Made by a program: the position numbers and the translations under genes
Part shown: one piece after another, positions 17,270 through 28,019 of the stretch
Layout: each line of letters starts with the position of its first letter
How positions within the stretch are numbered: position 1 is the first letter of the stretch
Notes under the pieces: generated by a model
What the model was told of the DNA's origin: nothing
Seen by the model: the letters and a program-made list of their open reading frames with translations, nothing else
The model's database searches: none
Assembly (NCBI GenBank): GCA_958295695.1
Contig: OY282363.1
Coordinates: 682,001 to 746,000, forward strand
Length of the DNA: 64,000 nucleotides
Reading direction: 5' to 3'
Source of the DNA: an uncultured Alphaproteobacteria bacterium
GTDB lineage: Bacteria > Pseudomonadota > Alphaproteobacteria > SP197

Positions 17270-17298
17270 TTGCCAACGGGCCTTGCGGAGATTATGTA
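17270..17298 (+). promoter_or_regulatory. Candidate promoter of the rpsP operon
   Basis: TTGCCA (17270-17275), a 17-base spacer and TATGTA (17293-17298) sit about 75 bases before the rpsP ATG. The spacing is ideal and the surrounding sequence is locally less GC-rich, as expected for a strong housekeeping promoter. Confidence 0.55.
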
Positions 17299-17372
17299 AC
17301 GCGCCCCGTATCCCAAGGTCTGCTTGACGCGCCGCCGCCGGGGCGGGCGCGCGACACGAAGGACTGCCGTCG

Positions 17373-17720
17373 ATGCCGTTGAAGATTCGTCTGGCCCGCG
17401 GCGGGGCCAAGAAGCGTCCGATGTACCGCATCGTGGTGGCCGACTCGCGCTCCCCGCGCGACGGCCGCTTCATCGAGCGCGTCGGCCTCTACCAGCCGAT
17501 GCTGCCGGACGGTCATCCCGACCGCCTGACCGTGGACGCCGACCGGGTGAAACACTGGCTGGGCCGGGGCGCGAAGCCGACCGACCGGGTCGCGGTGTTC
17601 CTGGGCGCGGCGGAGATCGTTCCGATGCCGCCCAGAACCCGGGGCGCCGGCAAGCAGAAGGCCCGCGAGGCCGCCGCCGCGGAAGGCGGTGAGGGGGATG
17701 CCGGGGAGAGCGCATCCTGA
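17373..17720 (+). CDS. rpsP: 30S ribosomal protein S16
   Basis: A 115-residue S16 protein. It opens [20 protein letters not shown], the family signature, then [21 protein letters not shown] and [15 protein letters not shown]. The C-terminal 25 residues are an alanine/glycine/glutamate-rich extension common in Alphaproteobacteria. It binds 16S rRNA in the body of the small subunit. First gene of rpsP-rimM-trmD-rplS; rimM starts inside its 3' end. Confidence 0.97.
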   Translation: MPLKIRLARGGAKKRPMYRIVVADSRSPRDGRFIERVGLYQPMLPDGHPDRLTVDADRVKHWLGRGAKPTDRVAVFLGAAEIVPMPPRTRGAGKQKAREAAAAEGGEGDAGESAS

Positions 17721-18252
17721 AGCGGGCGCGGCCGGCCCGGGGGGCTGGGTCTGCCTCGCCGTGATCGGCGCGCCCAAGGGCGTGCGGGGCGCGGTGCGCA
17801 TGGCCTGCTTCAACGAGGCGCCGGCCAGGATCGCCGACTTCAACCCGTTGCACGCGGGACCCGGCGGCCGGCCGCTCCGTGTCCGGGTGATCGAAACGCC
17901 CGGCCCCGGACGGGTGGTCGCCACGGTCGAGGGCGCGGAGGACCGCGACGGGGCCGCCGCGCTCAACGGCACGCGGCTCTATGTGCCGCGCGGCCGGCTG
18001 CCGGAGACCGGCGACGACGAGTTCTATCGCCATGACCTGATCGGCCTGCCGGTCGAGCATGTCGACGGCCGGCTGCTGGGTACGGTGAGGGCGCTCCTCG
18101 ACTATGGCGCCGGCGATGTCGTGGAGGTCCTCGGCCGGGACCGGCGCGGGAGCTTTCTCCTGCCCTTCACCCGCGAGAACGTCCCGGTGGTGGACGTCGA
18201 GGCCGGGAGGATCGCGGTCGATCCGCCCGAAGGGGCGCTCGACGATGCCTGA
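17698..18252 (+). CDS. rimM: 16S rRNA processing protein RimM
   Basis: A 184-residue maturation factor that acts on the 30S head. The N-terminal RimM barrel shows [18 protein letters not shown] and [15 protein letters not shown]; the PRC-barrel follows with [25 protein letters not shown] and [18 protein letters not shown]. The ATG at 17698 overlaps the last 23 bases of rpsP; a GTG three codons earlier is possible. The stop overlaps the start of trmD by eight bases. All features fit the usual operon. Confidence 0.95.
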   Translation: MPGRAHPEAGAAGPGGWVCLAVIGAPKGVRGAVRMACFNEAPARIADFNPLHAGPGGRPLRVRVIETPGPGRVVATVEGAEDRDGAAALNGTRLYVPRGRLPETGDDEFYRHDLIGLPVEHVDGRLLGTVRALLDYGAGDVVEVLGRDRRGSFLLPFTRENVPVVDVEAGRIAVDPPEGALDDA

Positions 18253-18976
18253 CGGGCCGGGAACGCCCTGGACCGCCACGGTGCTGACCCTGTTCCCGGA
18301 GATGTTCCCGGGTCCGCTCGGCGCCTCTCTGGCGGGAAAGGCGCTGGAATCCGGCCTCTGGGCGCTGGAATGTGTGGACATTCGCGATTTTGCCGGCGAT
18401 AAGCACCGCACCGTTGACGACGCTCCCTTCGGCGGCGGACCCGGCATGGTCATGCGGCCCGACGTTCTGGCCGCGGCCATCGACGCCACGGTCGCCGGAG
18501 GCGAGGACGAAGCGCTGATCCATCTCTCGCCGCGCGGCGCTCCGCTGACCCAGGCGCGCGTGCGGGAGCTTTCCGCGCGCCGGCGTCTGGTGCTCGTGTG
18601 CGGCCGTTTCGAGGGCGTGGACGAGCGGGCGATCCAGGCGCGGGAGTTGGAGGAGATCTCGGTCGGCGACTACGTCCTCTCGGGCGGCGAACCGGCGGCG
18701 GTGGTGCTCATCGACGCCTGCGTCAGGCTCCTGCCCGGCGTGGTCGGTGCGCCCGACGGACTGGCGGACGAGAGTTTCGAAGCCGGTCTGCTTGAGTATC
18801 CGCACTACACGCGGCCCAATCCGTGGGAGGGGCGCGAGGTGCCGGAGGTGCTGCTGTCGGGCCACCACGAACGGATCCGGACGTGGCGGCGCGAGCGGGC
18901 CGAGGAGGCGACGCGGCGACGCAGGCCCGATCTCTGGCGCCGCCGCCGCGGGGCGGAAGCGGTGGACGACGGATAG
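18245..18976 (+). CDS. trmD: tRNA (guanine-N1-)-methyltransferase
   Basis: A 243-residue SPOUT methyltransferase that makes m1G37 in tRNAs, preventing frameshifting. Motifs are [14 protein letters not shown] at the N-terminus, [33 protein letters not shown] and the trefoil-knot SAM pocket [16 protein letters not shown]; the C-terminal domain has [20 protein letters not shown]. The ATG at 18245 lies within the rimM end. Length is family-typical. Confidence 0.97.
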   Translation: MPDGPGTPWTATVLTLFPEMFPGPLGASLAGKALESGLWALECVDIRDFAGDKHRTVDDAPFGGGPGMVMRPDVLAAAIDATVAGGEDEALIHLSPRGAPLTQARVRELSARRRLVLVCGRFEGVDERAIQARELEEISVGDYVLSGGEPAAVVLIDACVRLLPGVVGAPDGLADESFEAGLLEYPHYTRPNPWEGREVPEVLLSGHHERIRTWRRERAEEATRRRRPDLWRRRRGAEAVDDG

Positions 18977-19005
18977 CGGCCGCGGGCCGGCGGAGGACGT
19001 GACGG

Positions 19006-19389
19006 ATGAACATTCTCGAAACGATCGAGCGGCGGCAGATCGACCGGCTCACGGCGGACAAGGCCATCCCGGACTTCTCGCCGGGCGATACCGTGCGCGT
19101 CGCGCTGCGCGTCGTCGAAGGCGCCCGCGAGCGCATCCAGAACTACGAGGGCGTCTGCATCGCCCGCAAGAACCGCGGGATCAACTCCTCGTTCACCGTA
19201 CGCAAGCTGTCCTACGGCGAGGGCGTCGAGCAGGTCTTCCCGCTCTATTCGCCGCGCATCGCCGGGATCGAGGTCGTGCGCCGGGGCGCCGTGCGCCGCG
19301 CCAAGCTCTACTACCTGCGCGGCCGGACCGGCAAGGCGGCCCGCATTCCCGAGAAGCGCGATGACCGCGCCCGGAAGCCCCGGGCCTGA
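19006..19389 (+). CDS. rplS: 50S ribosomal protein L19
   Basis: A 127-residue L19 protein at the subunit interface. Signatures: [60 protein letters not shown] and [19 protein letters not shown] start after GGAGGACGTGACGG. The last gene of the ribosomal group; leuC follows 54 bases later, a common order in Alphaproteobacteria. Confidence 0.97.
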   Translation: MNILETIERRQIDRLTADKAIPDFSPGDTVRVALRVVEGARERIQNYEGVCIARKNRGINSSFTVRKLSYGEGVEQVFPLYSPRIAGIEVVRRGAVRRAKLYYLRGRTGKAARIPEKRDDRARKPRA

Positions 19390-19443
19390 CCGCCGCGCCG
19401 CCGGGGCCGCCCGCGGTCCGCGGCGCGGACGGACGCGCGCGTC

Positions 19444-20853
19444 ATGACGTCTCCCAAGACGCTCTATGACAAGATATGGGACAGCCATGTCGTCGCCGAC
19501 AACGGCGACGGCACGGTGCTGCTCTACATCGACCGGCATCTCGTCCACGAGGTCACCAGCCCGCAGGCCTTCGAGGGCTTGCGCCAGGCCGGCCGCGCGG
19601 TGCGCCGGCCGGGGGCGACGCTCGCCGTCGCCGACCACAACGTGCCCACGACCGACCGCGGCGCCGGCATCGACGACGAGGAAAGCCGCGTCCAGGTCGA
19701 GACGCTGACGGAGAACTGCCGGGAGTTCGGCGTCGCGCTCTTCGACATGGACGATCCGCGCCAGGGCATCGTGCACATCGTGGGCCCCGAGCAGGGCTTC
19801 ACGCAGCCCGGCATGACGATCGTGTGCGGCGACAGCCACACCGCGACCCACGGCGCGTTCGGCGCGCTGGCTTTCGGCATCGGGACCTCCGAGGTCGAGC
19901 ACGTGCTGGCGACCCAGACCCTGTCGCAGCGGCGGTCGAGGACCATGCGCGTCACGGTCGAGGGCGGCCTTGGAACCGGCGTCACCGCCAAGGACCTCAT
20001 TTTGGGCGTCATCGGCGCCATCGGCGCCGCCGGCGGGGCCGGGCATGTCATCGAGTATGCCGGCTCGACCGTGCGCGGGCTCTCGATGGAGGGCCGCATG
20101 ACGGTGTGCAACATGTCGATCGAGGCCGGCGCGCGCGCCGGGCTGATCGCGCCGGACGAAACCGCCCTGGCTTACATGGAGGGCCGTCCCATGGCGCCCC
20201 GGGGCGCGGACTGGGCCAGGGCCGCGGACTGGTGGAAGACCCTGCCGTCCGATCCCGGCGCGGCCTACGACCGCGAGGTCGATCTGCCCGCCGCCGGCAT
20301 CGAGCCGCAGGTCACCTGGGGCACGAGCCCGGAGGACGTCCTGCCGATCTCGGGCAGCGTGCCCGACCCGGCCGACGCGCGGGACAGGGACCGCCGCGCC
20401 TCGATGGAACGCTCGCTCGAGTACATGGGGCTTCAGCCCGGCACGAAGCTCAAGGACGTGCCGGTCGACCGCGTTTTCATCGGGTCCTGCACCAACGGCC
20501 GGATCGAGGACCTGCGCCAGGTGGCGGCCATCGCCGGGGGCCGCAGGGTCGCCGACGGCGTCCACGCCATGGTGGTGCCCGGCTCCGGCCTGGTGAAGAG
20601 GCAGGCCGAGGAGGAGGGCCTCGACCGCGTGCTGGTCGAGGCCGGTTTCGACTGGCGCGAGCCGGGCTGTTCGATGTGCCTCGCGATGAACGCCGACAGG
20701 CTCGGCCCCGGCGAGCGCTGCGCCTCGACCTCGAACCGCAACTTCGAGGGCCGCCAGGGCCGCGGCGGCCGGACCCACCTGGTGAGCCCGGGCATGGCCG
20801 CGGCCGCCGCGATCCGGGGCGCTCTCGCCGACGTGCGCGAGTTCGCGCGCTAG
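19444..20853 (+). CDS. leuC: 3-isopropylmalate dehydratase large subunit
   Basis: A 469-residue aconitase-family subunit that isomerises 2- to 3-isopropylmalate in leucine synthesis with LeuD. The [4Fe-4S] cluster cysteines are in [13 protein letters not shown] (one) and CSMCLAMN (two). The N-terminal sequence [13 protein letters not shown] and the motif [20 protein letters not shown] are typical. Full length. It heads leuC-leuD-leuB. Confidence 0.97.
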   Translation: MTSPKTLYDKIWDSHVVADNGDGTVLLYIDRHLVHEVTSPQAFEGLRQAGRAVRRPGATLAVADHNVPTTDRGAGIDDEESRVQVETLTENCREFGVALFDMDDPRQGIVHIVGPEQGFTQPGMTIVCGDSHTATHGAFGALAFGIGTSEVEHVLATQTLSQRRSRTMRVTVEGGLGTGVTAKDLILGVIGAIGAAGGAGHVIEYAGSTVRGLSMEGRMTVCNMSIEAGARAGLIAPDETALAYMEGRPMAPRGADWARAADWWKTLPSDPGAAYDREVDLPAAGIEPQVTWGTSPEDVLPISGSVPDPADARDRDRRASMERSLEYMGLQPGTKLKDVPVDRVFIGSCTNGRIEDLRQVAAIAGGRRVADGVHAMVVPGSGLVKRQAEEEGLDRVLVEAGFDWREPGCSMCLAMNADRLGPGERCASTSNRNFEGRQGRGGRTHLVSPGMAAAAAIRGALADVREFAR

Positions 20854-20872
20854 GCCGCCGGGAGGCCGCAGA

Positions 20873-21468
20873 GTGGAAAAGTTCGCCACGCTCACCGGCG
20901 TCGCCGCGCCGCTCCCGATGATCAATGTCGACACCGACATGATCGTCCCGAAGCAGTTCCTGAAGACGATCCGCCGCACGGGCCTCGGCGTCCACCTGTT
21001 CGACGAGATGCGCTACGACGACGACGGCCGCGAGAAGCCCGGCTTCGTGCTCAACAGGGAGCCCTACCGGAACGCCTCCATCCTGATCGCCGACGAGAAC
21101 TTCGGCTGTGGCTCCAGCCGCGAGCATGCGCCATGGGCGCTGCTCGACTTCGGCATCCGCTGCATCGTCGCGCCGAGCTTCGCCGACATCTTCTTCGCCA
21201 ACTGCGTCAACAACGGGATCCTCGCGATCGTCCTGCCGCACGACGAGGTCCGCGCCTTGCTGCGGGACGCCGGCGCCGGCCACAACGCGCGCTTCACCGT
21301 CGATCTCGAGGCGCAGACGATCGCCCGGCCCGACGGCTCGACCCTCGCCTTCGAGATCGAGCCCGAGCGCAAGCGCCGCCTGCTCGAGGGCCTCGACCCC
21401 ATCGGGATCAGCCTGAGCAAGGAGGCCGACATCGCGGCCTACGAGGCGAGGATGGGCGAAGACCGGCC

Positions 21469-21478
<10 letters not shown>
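20873..21478 (+). CDS. leuD: 3-isopropylmalate dehydratase small subunit
   Basis: A 201-residue swivel-domain partner of LeuC. Motifs: [19 protein letters not shown] near the N-terminus, [13 protein letters not shown], and the [15 protein letters not shown] stretch. The start is GTG (VEKFATLTG), the only position giving the family N-terminus. Its stop overlaps the leuB start by ten bases, so the two are coupled. Confidence 0.96.
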
Positions 21479-22605
<1,127 letters not shown>

Positions 22606-22844
22606 AGAGCGCGCCATGACGAACCGTCGAATCCTCCGGTCCGGCGCGGACCGCCCCGCCTGGGCCGGCGACGCGCCCGGACGCGGCGCGGCGACAACCG
22701 CCGCGTTGGCGGCGACGGCGGGCTGACCCGCGGCCCGGTCGGTCCGTCGGACGTGTTCGAACCGGGGGCCGCAAGGTCCCTTTTTGTTGTCCTGGAATCC
22801 GGCGGGCGTTCCGCGTGGCGGCGCACGCGGGCGGGGAGAAGGCG

Positions 22845-23879
22845 ATGGGTTACAAGGTCGCGGTCGTCGGTGCCTCCGGCGCCGTGGGCGGCGAGATGCT
22901 CTCGATCCTCGCCGAGCGGAACTTCCCGGCCGACGAGGTCGTGGCGCTGGCCTCGTCCCGCTCCCTGGGGCGCGAGGTGTCCTTCGGCGACGACACCCTG
23001 ACGTGCCGGAACCTGGAGACCTTCGACTTCAAGGGCGTCGACCTCGCGCTCTTCTCGCCGGGCGCGAAAGTGTCGGACGTCCACGCCCCGCGCGCGGCGG
23101 CGGCCGGCTGCGTCGTGATCGACAACACCTCGCGCTTCCGCTACGACGACGACATCCCGCTCGTGGTTCCCGAGGTGAATCCCCATGACCTGGGGATGTT
23201 CGAGAACCGCTACATCGTCTCCAACCCGAACTGCTCGACGATCCAGATGGTCGTGGCGCTCAAGCCGCTGCGGGATCTGGCGCCGATCCGGCGCGTCGTG
23301 GCGGCGACCTACCAGGCGACCGGCGGCGCGGGCAGGAAGGGCATGGACGAGCTCTACAACCAGACCAAGAAGATGTTCTGGAACGAGACGCACGAGCCGG
23401 ACGTCTTCCAGAAGCCGATCGCCTTCAACTGCATCCCCCACATCGACGTCTTCATGGAGGACGGCTCGACCAGGGAGGAATGGAAGATGGCGGCCGAGGT
23501 CGGGAAGATCCTCGATCCCGCGATAAGGGTGCACGCCACCTGCGTGCGCGTGCCGGTCTTCGTCGGCCACGCCGAGGCGGTGAACGTCGAGTTCGAGACC
23601 CCGCTCGACGAAGACGACGCCCGCGAGCGGCTCGGGGACTCCGACGGCGTCGTCGTGATCGACGAGCGCGAGCCGGGCGGCTACGCCACCCAGAAGGACT
23701 GCGCCGGAGAGGACGCGGTCTACGTCAGCCGCATCCGGCGCGACCCGACCGTCGAGCACGGCCTGTCGCTCTGGATCGTCTCCGACAACCTGCGCAAGGG
23801 CGCCGCGCTCAACGCCGTCCAGATCGCCGAGGAGCTGGACCGCCGTTGCCTGCGGGGCGCGCTCGACAAGGCGGGCTGA
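22845..23879 (+). CDS. asd: Aspartate-semialdehyde dehydrogenase
   Basis: A 344-residue enzyme that reduces aspartyl phosphate to aspartate semialdehyde for lysine, methionine, threonine and diaminopimelate synthesis. The NADP motif is VAVVGASGAVGGEMLSIL; the active-site cysteine is in SNPNCSTIQMV; the catalytic His region near HATCVRVPVFVGHAEAV is intact. ATG at 22845 with a GGGGAGAAGG ribosome site. The 239-base gap after leuB contains no gene that could be supported. Confidence 0.96.
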   Translation: MGYKVAVVGASGAVGGEMLSILAERNFPADEVVALASSRSLGREVSFGDDTLTCRNLETFDFKGVDLALFSPGAKVSDVHAPRAAAAGCVVIDNTSRFRYDDDIPLVVPEVNPHDLGMFENRYIVSNPNCSTIQMVVALKPLRDLAPIRRVVAATYQATGGAGRKGMDELYNQTKKMFWNETHEPDVFQKPIAFNCIPHIDVFMEDGSTREEWKMAAEVGKILDPAIRVHATCVRVPVFVGHAEAVNVEFETPLDEDDARERLGDSDGVVVIDEREPGGYATQKDCAGEDAVYVSRIRRDPTVEHGLSLWIVSDNLRKGAALNAVQIAEELDRRCLRGALDKAG

Positions 23880-23901
23880 ACCGGGAACCGGGCGCCGCGG
23901 G

Positions 23902-23989
23902 GTTTGTATGGGAATATGTACTTTACTGTGCAAACACGATATCCAGTAGCTTGAGGCGCGTTTCTAAACACTAAATGTTGTGTTTGTAT
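23902..23989. other. AT-rich intergenic island with short direct and inverted repeats
   Basis: This stretch is far richer in A and T than its surroundings. It is bounded by the direct repeat GTTTGTAT (23902-23909 and 23982-23989) and contains the inverted pair CAAACAC (23931-23937) / GTGTTTG (23980-23986). No coding frame or RNA gene was recognised. It lies between two convergent genes, where no promoter is needed, so it may be the footprint of an inserted element. Confidence 0.4.
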
Positions 23990-24010
23990 ACTTGGGTCCA
24001 TAGTCCCCCC

Positions 24011-24143
24011 CTCGATACGCCCTCCTTCGGAGGGCGCCTCGGGGTGAGGGGGATTTTTGGGCGGGGACAAAGCACAACTCCCCCCCGTCCCGGCCTCCTC
24101 CCCTCATCCCGAGCAGGTCCCGAAGGGACCGTATCGAGGGACG
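24011..24143. repeat. Composite intergenic repeat (copy A)
   Basis: The first part (24011-24075) contains CCTCCTTCGGAGGGCGCC and ends GGGGACAAAGCAC. A matching element with the same ending lies at 38951-39013. The second part (24101-24143), CCCTCATCCCGAGC ... CCGAAGGGACC ... ATCGAGGGACG, is nearly identical (41 of 43 bases) to 35381-35423. Together with the AT-rich island it fills the 341-base gap between asd and the subtilase gene. Confidence 0.7.
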
Positions 24144-24220
24144 CCGCTTGCGGGGAGCGCCGGACTTCAAACCGGGACGCTACCGCGGTCCGGAGTCGGA
24201 CTTCCGGATCGGAAGACGCC

Positions 24221-26827
24221 TCAGAAGGCCACTCGCAATTGAGCGGAGATTCCATGGTCCCGGCTTTTGTCTTCGTATTCCAGGCCGAAGGCGAGTCGCG
24301 CGCCCCTTTGGACGGGCAGGGCGTAGCCCAGGGAATAGCGCGTCGTCGGGCGGGCGCGCAAATCGATCGCGGCCTGCCGCTGCTCGAGAGACTGCGGCCG
24401 TCCGAGGTAGAACGCCTCGACAAAACTGCTTCCGGTCGCCCGCAGATGGTCGATCCGGATCTGTCCGTCCCTGATCCGCGTTTCCCGGCCGACGGAAAAC
24501 CGCAGGGTATCGTCGTCCCGGAGTGTATCGCGCCCCTGGACCCCCATCGACCATCCTTCCGCCCGCAGCCCGGATATGCCGGACAGCATGCCTCCGGTCA
24601 CGGAGACTTCTCCGGAACTGTGTTCGTATCCGGCGAACCCGCGCCAACTCTCGCTCTCGCCCAGAGGGCCCGACAGGAACAACTTCTTCCGGAGGGTTTC
24701 GGTTCGTGTGTTTCCGAGCGCGCCGAACGTCGAACCCCAGACACTGCGGCTTTCGTCGATGCGCGAGATCTCCGCCTCAAGGTCGAAACCGTCGATCGCG
24801 CGCCGCCATTGCAAGCCGAACTGGCGCCACGGCGTCCGCCGCGATTCCCGCCCGCTGAACGCGACGAACGGCCGCGCGCCGTCGCCCCGCATGTGCAGCG
24901 CGACGGCCCCTCCGGAGCGGTCGAAGAAGGGGAGGGACGGGGGGGCGGCGGCCCCTGGAACGCGGCCCCATTCTCGCCATGCCGACGTCTCGCAACCGCC
25001 GCACAGGTCGTGACTCAACCGCCAGCGGCCGAACGCGCCGGTGGGAAAATCCATCCCCACGGCGTGAAGAGCCCTGGCGTCCCGGCCGAGATCGGCGAAC
25101 ACGACGGAATTCTCGACGCGATAGCCGCTTGCCGGCGCGAGCATGTCCCTGGCGGCGTAACCCAACGCGCGGGAGGGAGGGGGAGTCGCGATATCGACGA
25201 TGCCGGACAGCTTCGTGTTGTAATACGCGCCGCCCACGTCGCCCGCGGCGACCTCGACGGCCCGCATCCGCTCGCCCGCGTGAGCGAGGGCGGGGGACAG
25301 GGTTACGCGGGCGGTCCGCAGCGAAGCCCCCGCGCTCGGTTCGACGACCGAATACGGCAGGCGGACCGTATCCTGCCTGGTAATCGCGTTTCCGAGATTC
25401 AACCGTCCCCAGCCATAGACCGGGTCCGGCTCGTCGGGGTCGCTCGCCCGTGTCCCAAGCGGGTCCGCGGAGACGAGCAGCAGGGCTTGCACGACCTCCA
25501 TCGGCATACCGGTCAGCCGGCTCTTGAGAACCGCCAACGCCCCGCTCACCATGGGGGCGGCGTATGAGGTGCCGCCGATCCCCGTGCCGGGGAAATCCTG
25601 GCCGGGGAGAATTCGGAGATCCTCCCCCGGCGCGACCAGACACCAGTTCCTCGCGGCGCCGCATCCGTTGGAGAACGAAGCGATCTCGCCGTTTTCCGTC
25701 ATCGCCGCGACGGCCAGCCATTTCCCGAGCAGTCCGGGCGCGAACAACGGAGCCTCGTTCCATTCTCCTCCGGAGTTGTAGTCGACACAGCTGTCGCCGC
25801 CGCAGTCCGCGCCCCACAAATCCTTGAAAGGGACGGTGTCGCCCTCGCGCGTGAACTTCTCCATGAATTCCGTGGCGGGGACCGATATGTCTCCCAGTGC
25901 GCAGCCATCTTCGCCCCGGGTGTTTTTCCCGCACATGTTGATCCTGTTGTTGATGGCGTTCCATCCATTGTTGCCGGTCGCCCACACCGCCACGATGTCC
26001 CTGTTCTTGAGATATTCTTCGACTTGGGCGAACTGGGATCTCAGATAGTTGTCCTCGCGAATAAGAGGATTGAACAAGGGCAAGGGCGCGGTCAGCCATA
26101 CCCCGGGCCTTCCTTCGTATGTTCCATAATGGCTGGGCGCCAATCCGATGCTGAAGTTGATGACATGAGCGCCGTTGGCGGCCGCGTACTGGATCGCCGC
26201 CGGCGGTTCGCCGCCGGATATCTCTATCGGCATGATCGAGGCCGAGGGCGCGACTCCATGAACGTTCCTGGTGGGAATCGGGGCGCCGCTGTCGACCGTT
26301 ACCTCGAAGGTCCCTCCGGCATTGGCCCTCGCCCCCGCCGCGAGCATGGCGACATAGGTACCGTGCACGAGAGGGTTCCCATCCCTCTTGGTGTCCTCGC
26401 TCACGAGCGCGTCTCCCGGGATCAGGCGCCTCGGCGCGACGATCCTGCCCGCCAGATCGGGATGGGTGAGGTCCATGCCGTCGTCCGCGACCGCGATGGT
26501 CACGCCCTGGCCGAAATAGCCGCGCTGGTAGGCCGTATGAGCGGAGATGCTATCCAGTCCCCAATGTTCCAGGTATTCCGCGGTCCGGTAGTCCATGCCG
26601 TCCGACGGCGCGGGAGCGGGCAGGTTCGTCGGCCGGAACTCGAGTCCGACCGGGTTCGGCGTGGCGGGCGCCGGGGGGAAGACCGGCGGCGGGGAACCGC
26701 CTCCGCCTCCGCCTCCGCCGCAGGCCGCTAGAAGCGCGAGGCAAACCAGCAACGGAACCGCGCCGCACTGCTTCCGTCGGTGGAGCGGGCGCCGCGAAAG
26801 ACCGGGGTATGGGTCGTTTCGTCTCAT
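24221..26827 (-). CDS. Subtilisin-like (S8) lipoprotein with beta-rich C-terminus
   Basis: An 868-residue exported serine protease. The start at 26827 gives a basic N-terminus, a hydrophobic stretch and a lipobox LLAAC with C36, followed by eight glycines and a proline-rich linker. The catalytic triad is visible: D115 in VADDGMDLTHPDL, H155 in VHGTYVAML, and S421 in GGTSYAAPMVSGAL; the oxyanion Asn is in ATGNNGW. The C-terminal 300 residues have alternating polar/hydrophobic strands and end in Phe (QLRVAF), like an outer-membrane barrel of autotransporter subtilases. A lipobox combined with such a C-terminus is unusual. Probable function is surface proteolysis. It converges with asd. Confidence 0.82.
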   Translation of the reverse strand: MRRNDPYPGLSRRPLHRRKQCGAVPLLVCLALLAACGGGGGGGGSPPPVFPPAPATPNPVGLEFRPTNLPAPAPSDGMDYRTAEYLEHWGLDSISAHTAYQRGYFGQGVTIAVADDGMDLTHPDLAGRIVAPRRLIPGDALVSEDTKRDGNPLVHGTYVAMLAAGARANAGGTFEVTVDSGAPIPTRNVHGVAPSASIMPIEISGGEPPAAIQYAAANGAHVINFSIGLAPSHYGTYEGRPGVWLTAPLPLFNPLIREDNYLRSQFAQVEEYLKNRDIVAVWATGNNGWNAINNRINMCGKNTRGEDGCALGDISVPATEFMEKFTREGDTVPFKDLWGADCGGDSCVDYNSGGEWNEAPLFAPGLLGKWLAVAAMTENGEIASFSNGCGAARNWCLVAPGEDLRILPGQDFPGTGIGGTSYAAPMVSGALAVLKSRLTGMPMEVVQALLLVSADPLGTRASDPDEPDPVYGWGRLNLGNAITRQDTVRLPYSVVEPSAGASLRTARVTLSPALAHAGERMRAVEVAAGDVGGAYYNTKLSGIVDIATPPPSRALGYAARDMLAPASGYRVENSVVFADLGRDARALHAVGMDFPTGAFGRWRLSHDLCGGCETSAWREWGRVPGAAAPPSLPFFDRSGGAVALHMRGDGARPFVAFSGRESRRTPWRQFGLQWRRAIDGFDLEAEISRIDESRSVWGSTFGALGNTRTETLRKKLFLSGPLGESESWRGFAGYEHSSGEVSVTGGMLSGISGLRAEGWSMGVQGRDTLRDDDTLRFSVGRETRIRDGQIRIDHLRATGSSFVEAFYLGRPQSLEQRQAAIDLRARPTTRYSLGYALPVQRGARLAFGLEYEDKSRDHGISAQLRVAF

Positions 26828-26962
26828 CGCGTCCACGCGGACGCCCAGTGCATCTCCGGTCATCGCGGTTCCAGCATTTTCCGGGTCGGCTTTATCGCCA
26901 TCCCTTTTCCCGGCTGTCAAACCGGTTCGCGGGCCATGTCGAAGTCCGGCCCGTCCGGCGGT

Positions 26963-27808
26963 CTACGGAAACGGATTGACCGTCACCTCGGCCGTGGGCC
27001 GTTCGATCTCCCCGCGCGCCGCCACGAGCGCCAGTTCCGGCAGGCCGAGCTCGGCGGTCCTGCGCATCACGCCGTGGGCGGCGCCGACGGCGTGGGCCAG
27101 GGCGTCGGGCGGGGCGGCGCCGTCGAGGGTGGCGGCGGTGAAGACGGCGGCGGCCAGGTCGCCCGCGCCGTCGGCCGGGACATCGAGCCGGGGAACGCGG
27201 GCCTGCCACGCGCCGTCCGGGGCCACGGCGAGGACCGGGACGGTGTCGGGGAAGCCGGCCCGGGCCTCCAGCGACGTGACCACGACGACGCGCGGACCCA
27301 TGGCCTGGACGGCGCGGGCGGCTTCCAGCGCCTCGGGGACCGTCGCGACCGCGCCGCCGGCGAGGAACTCCAGCTCCATGTGGTTGGGGAACAGGATGTC
27401 GGCGCGCGGCGCGATGCGGTCGCGCAGGTATTCGGGTACGCCGGGCGGCGCGAAGAAGCCGGCCTCGTTGCCCATGACGGGATCGCAGGCGTAGATCGCG
27501 TCCGGATTGGCGGCGCGCAGCGCATCGAGGGCGTGGAGCACCGTCTCGCCCAGCTCCTCGCCGCCGATGAAGCCGGTCAGCAGCGCCCGGCAGCGCTCCA
27601 GGCCGCGCGCCGCGACGCCATCGACGAGGTCGCGGATCCAGCCGGGCTCCAGGGCGCGGCCCCTGACCTCCGGCCATCCCAGATGGTTGGAGAACACCAC
27701 CGTCGGGATGGCGTCGACCTCGAAGCCGAGCAACTGCAGCGGAAGCGTCGCGGCGTTCAGCCCGACATGGCCGCGGGCGACATGGGACTGGATGGTGAGG
27801 ATGTCCAT
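26963..27808 (-). CDS. pdxY: Pyridoxal kinase
   Basis: A 281-residue PfkB-family kinase of the PdxY/PdxK type that phosphorylates pyridoxal in the PLP salvage route. It opens MDILTIQSHVARGHVGLNAA, then VVFSNHLGWPEVRG, IYACDPVMGNEAGFF (substrate pocket), and GAGDLAAAVFTAATL with the catalytic Asp of the GxGD motif. The start at 27808 matches the family N-terminus; the upstream in-frame extension is not conserved. Divergent from the CRISPR operon, with 211 bases between. Confidence 0.9.
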   Translation of the reverse strand: MDILTIQSHVARGHVGLNAATLPLQLLGFEVDAIPTVVFSNHLGWPEVRGRALEPGWIRDLVDGVAARGLERCRALLTGFIGGEELGETVLHALDALRAANPDAIYACDPVMGNEAGFFAPPGVPEYLRDRIAPRADILFPNHMELEFLAGGAVATVPEALEAARAVQAMGPRVVVVTSLEARAGFPDTVPVLAVAPDGAWQARVPRLDVPADGAGDLAAAVFTAATLDGAAPPDALAHAVGAAHGVMRRTAELGLPELALVAARGEIERPTAEVTVNPFP

Positions 27809-28019
27809 GGCCGTCCGGCCCTCCCGCGGTTGAAGGCGCCCGCCTTGCGTTTCCAGTTTGTTCATGCCAGAATCGACGCATGATTGACGCGAACGCTGGC
27901 GAACCGACAGCATACCGGCGGAGGGAACCCTCCGGCCAGCGCGACCGGACCGGTCCAGCGCGGAGCGTCACTGTCCCTCGACGCCGGCGGCCTCGCTGAA
28001 TGGCCTTGGGAGGTCCGGT
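27809..28019 (+). promoter_or_regulatory. Intergenic region with the likely promoter of the CRISPR-Cas operon
   Basis: TTGACG lies at 27884-27889, with only weak -10 candidates after it (GCATAC at 27910). A perfect seven-base arm hairpin, CGGAGGG-aa-CCCTCCG, lies at 27919-27934. No gene is present. The divergent pdxY promoter must also lie here. The elements are weak, so the location of the transcription start is uncertain. Confidence 0.3.

Noticed and set aside
19390..19443. GC-rich inverted sequence after rplS as a terminator
   Set aside because: A stem can be drawn, but no U-run follows and leuC starts immediately, so termination is not supported.
19476..20979. Long frames overlapping leuC and its opposite strand
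   Set aside because: Off-frame shadows of leuC with no family signature.
23880..24220. A tRNA or small RNA gene in the AT-rich gap
   Set aside because: No cloverleaf or known RNA pattern was found; repeats account for the second half.
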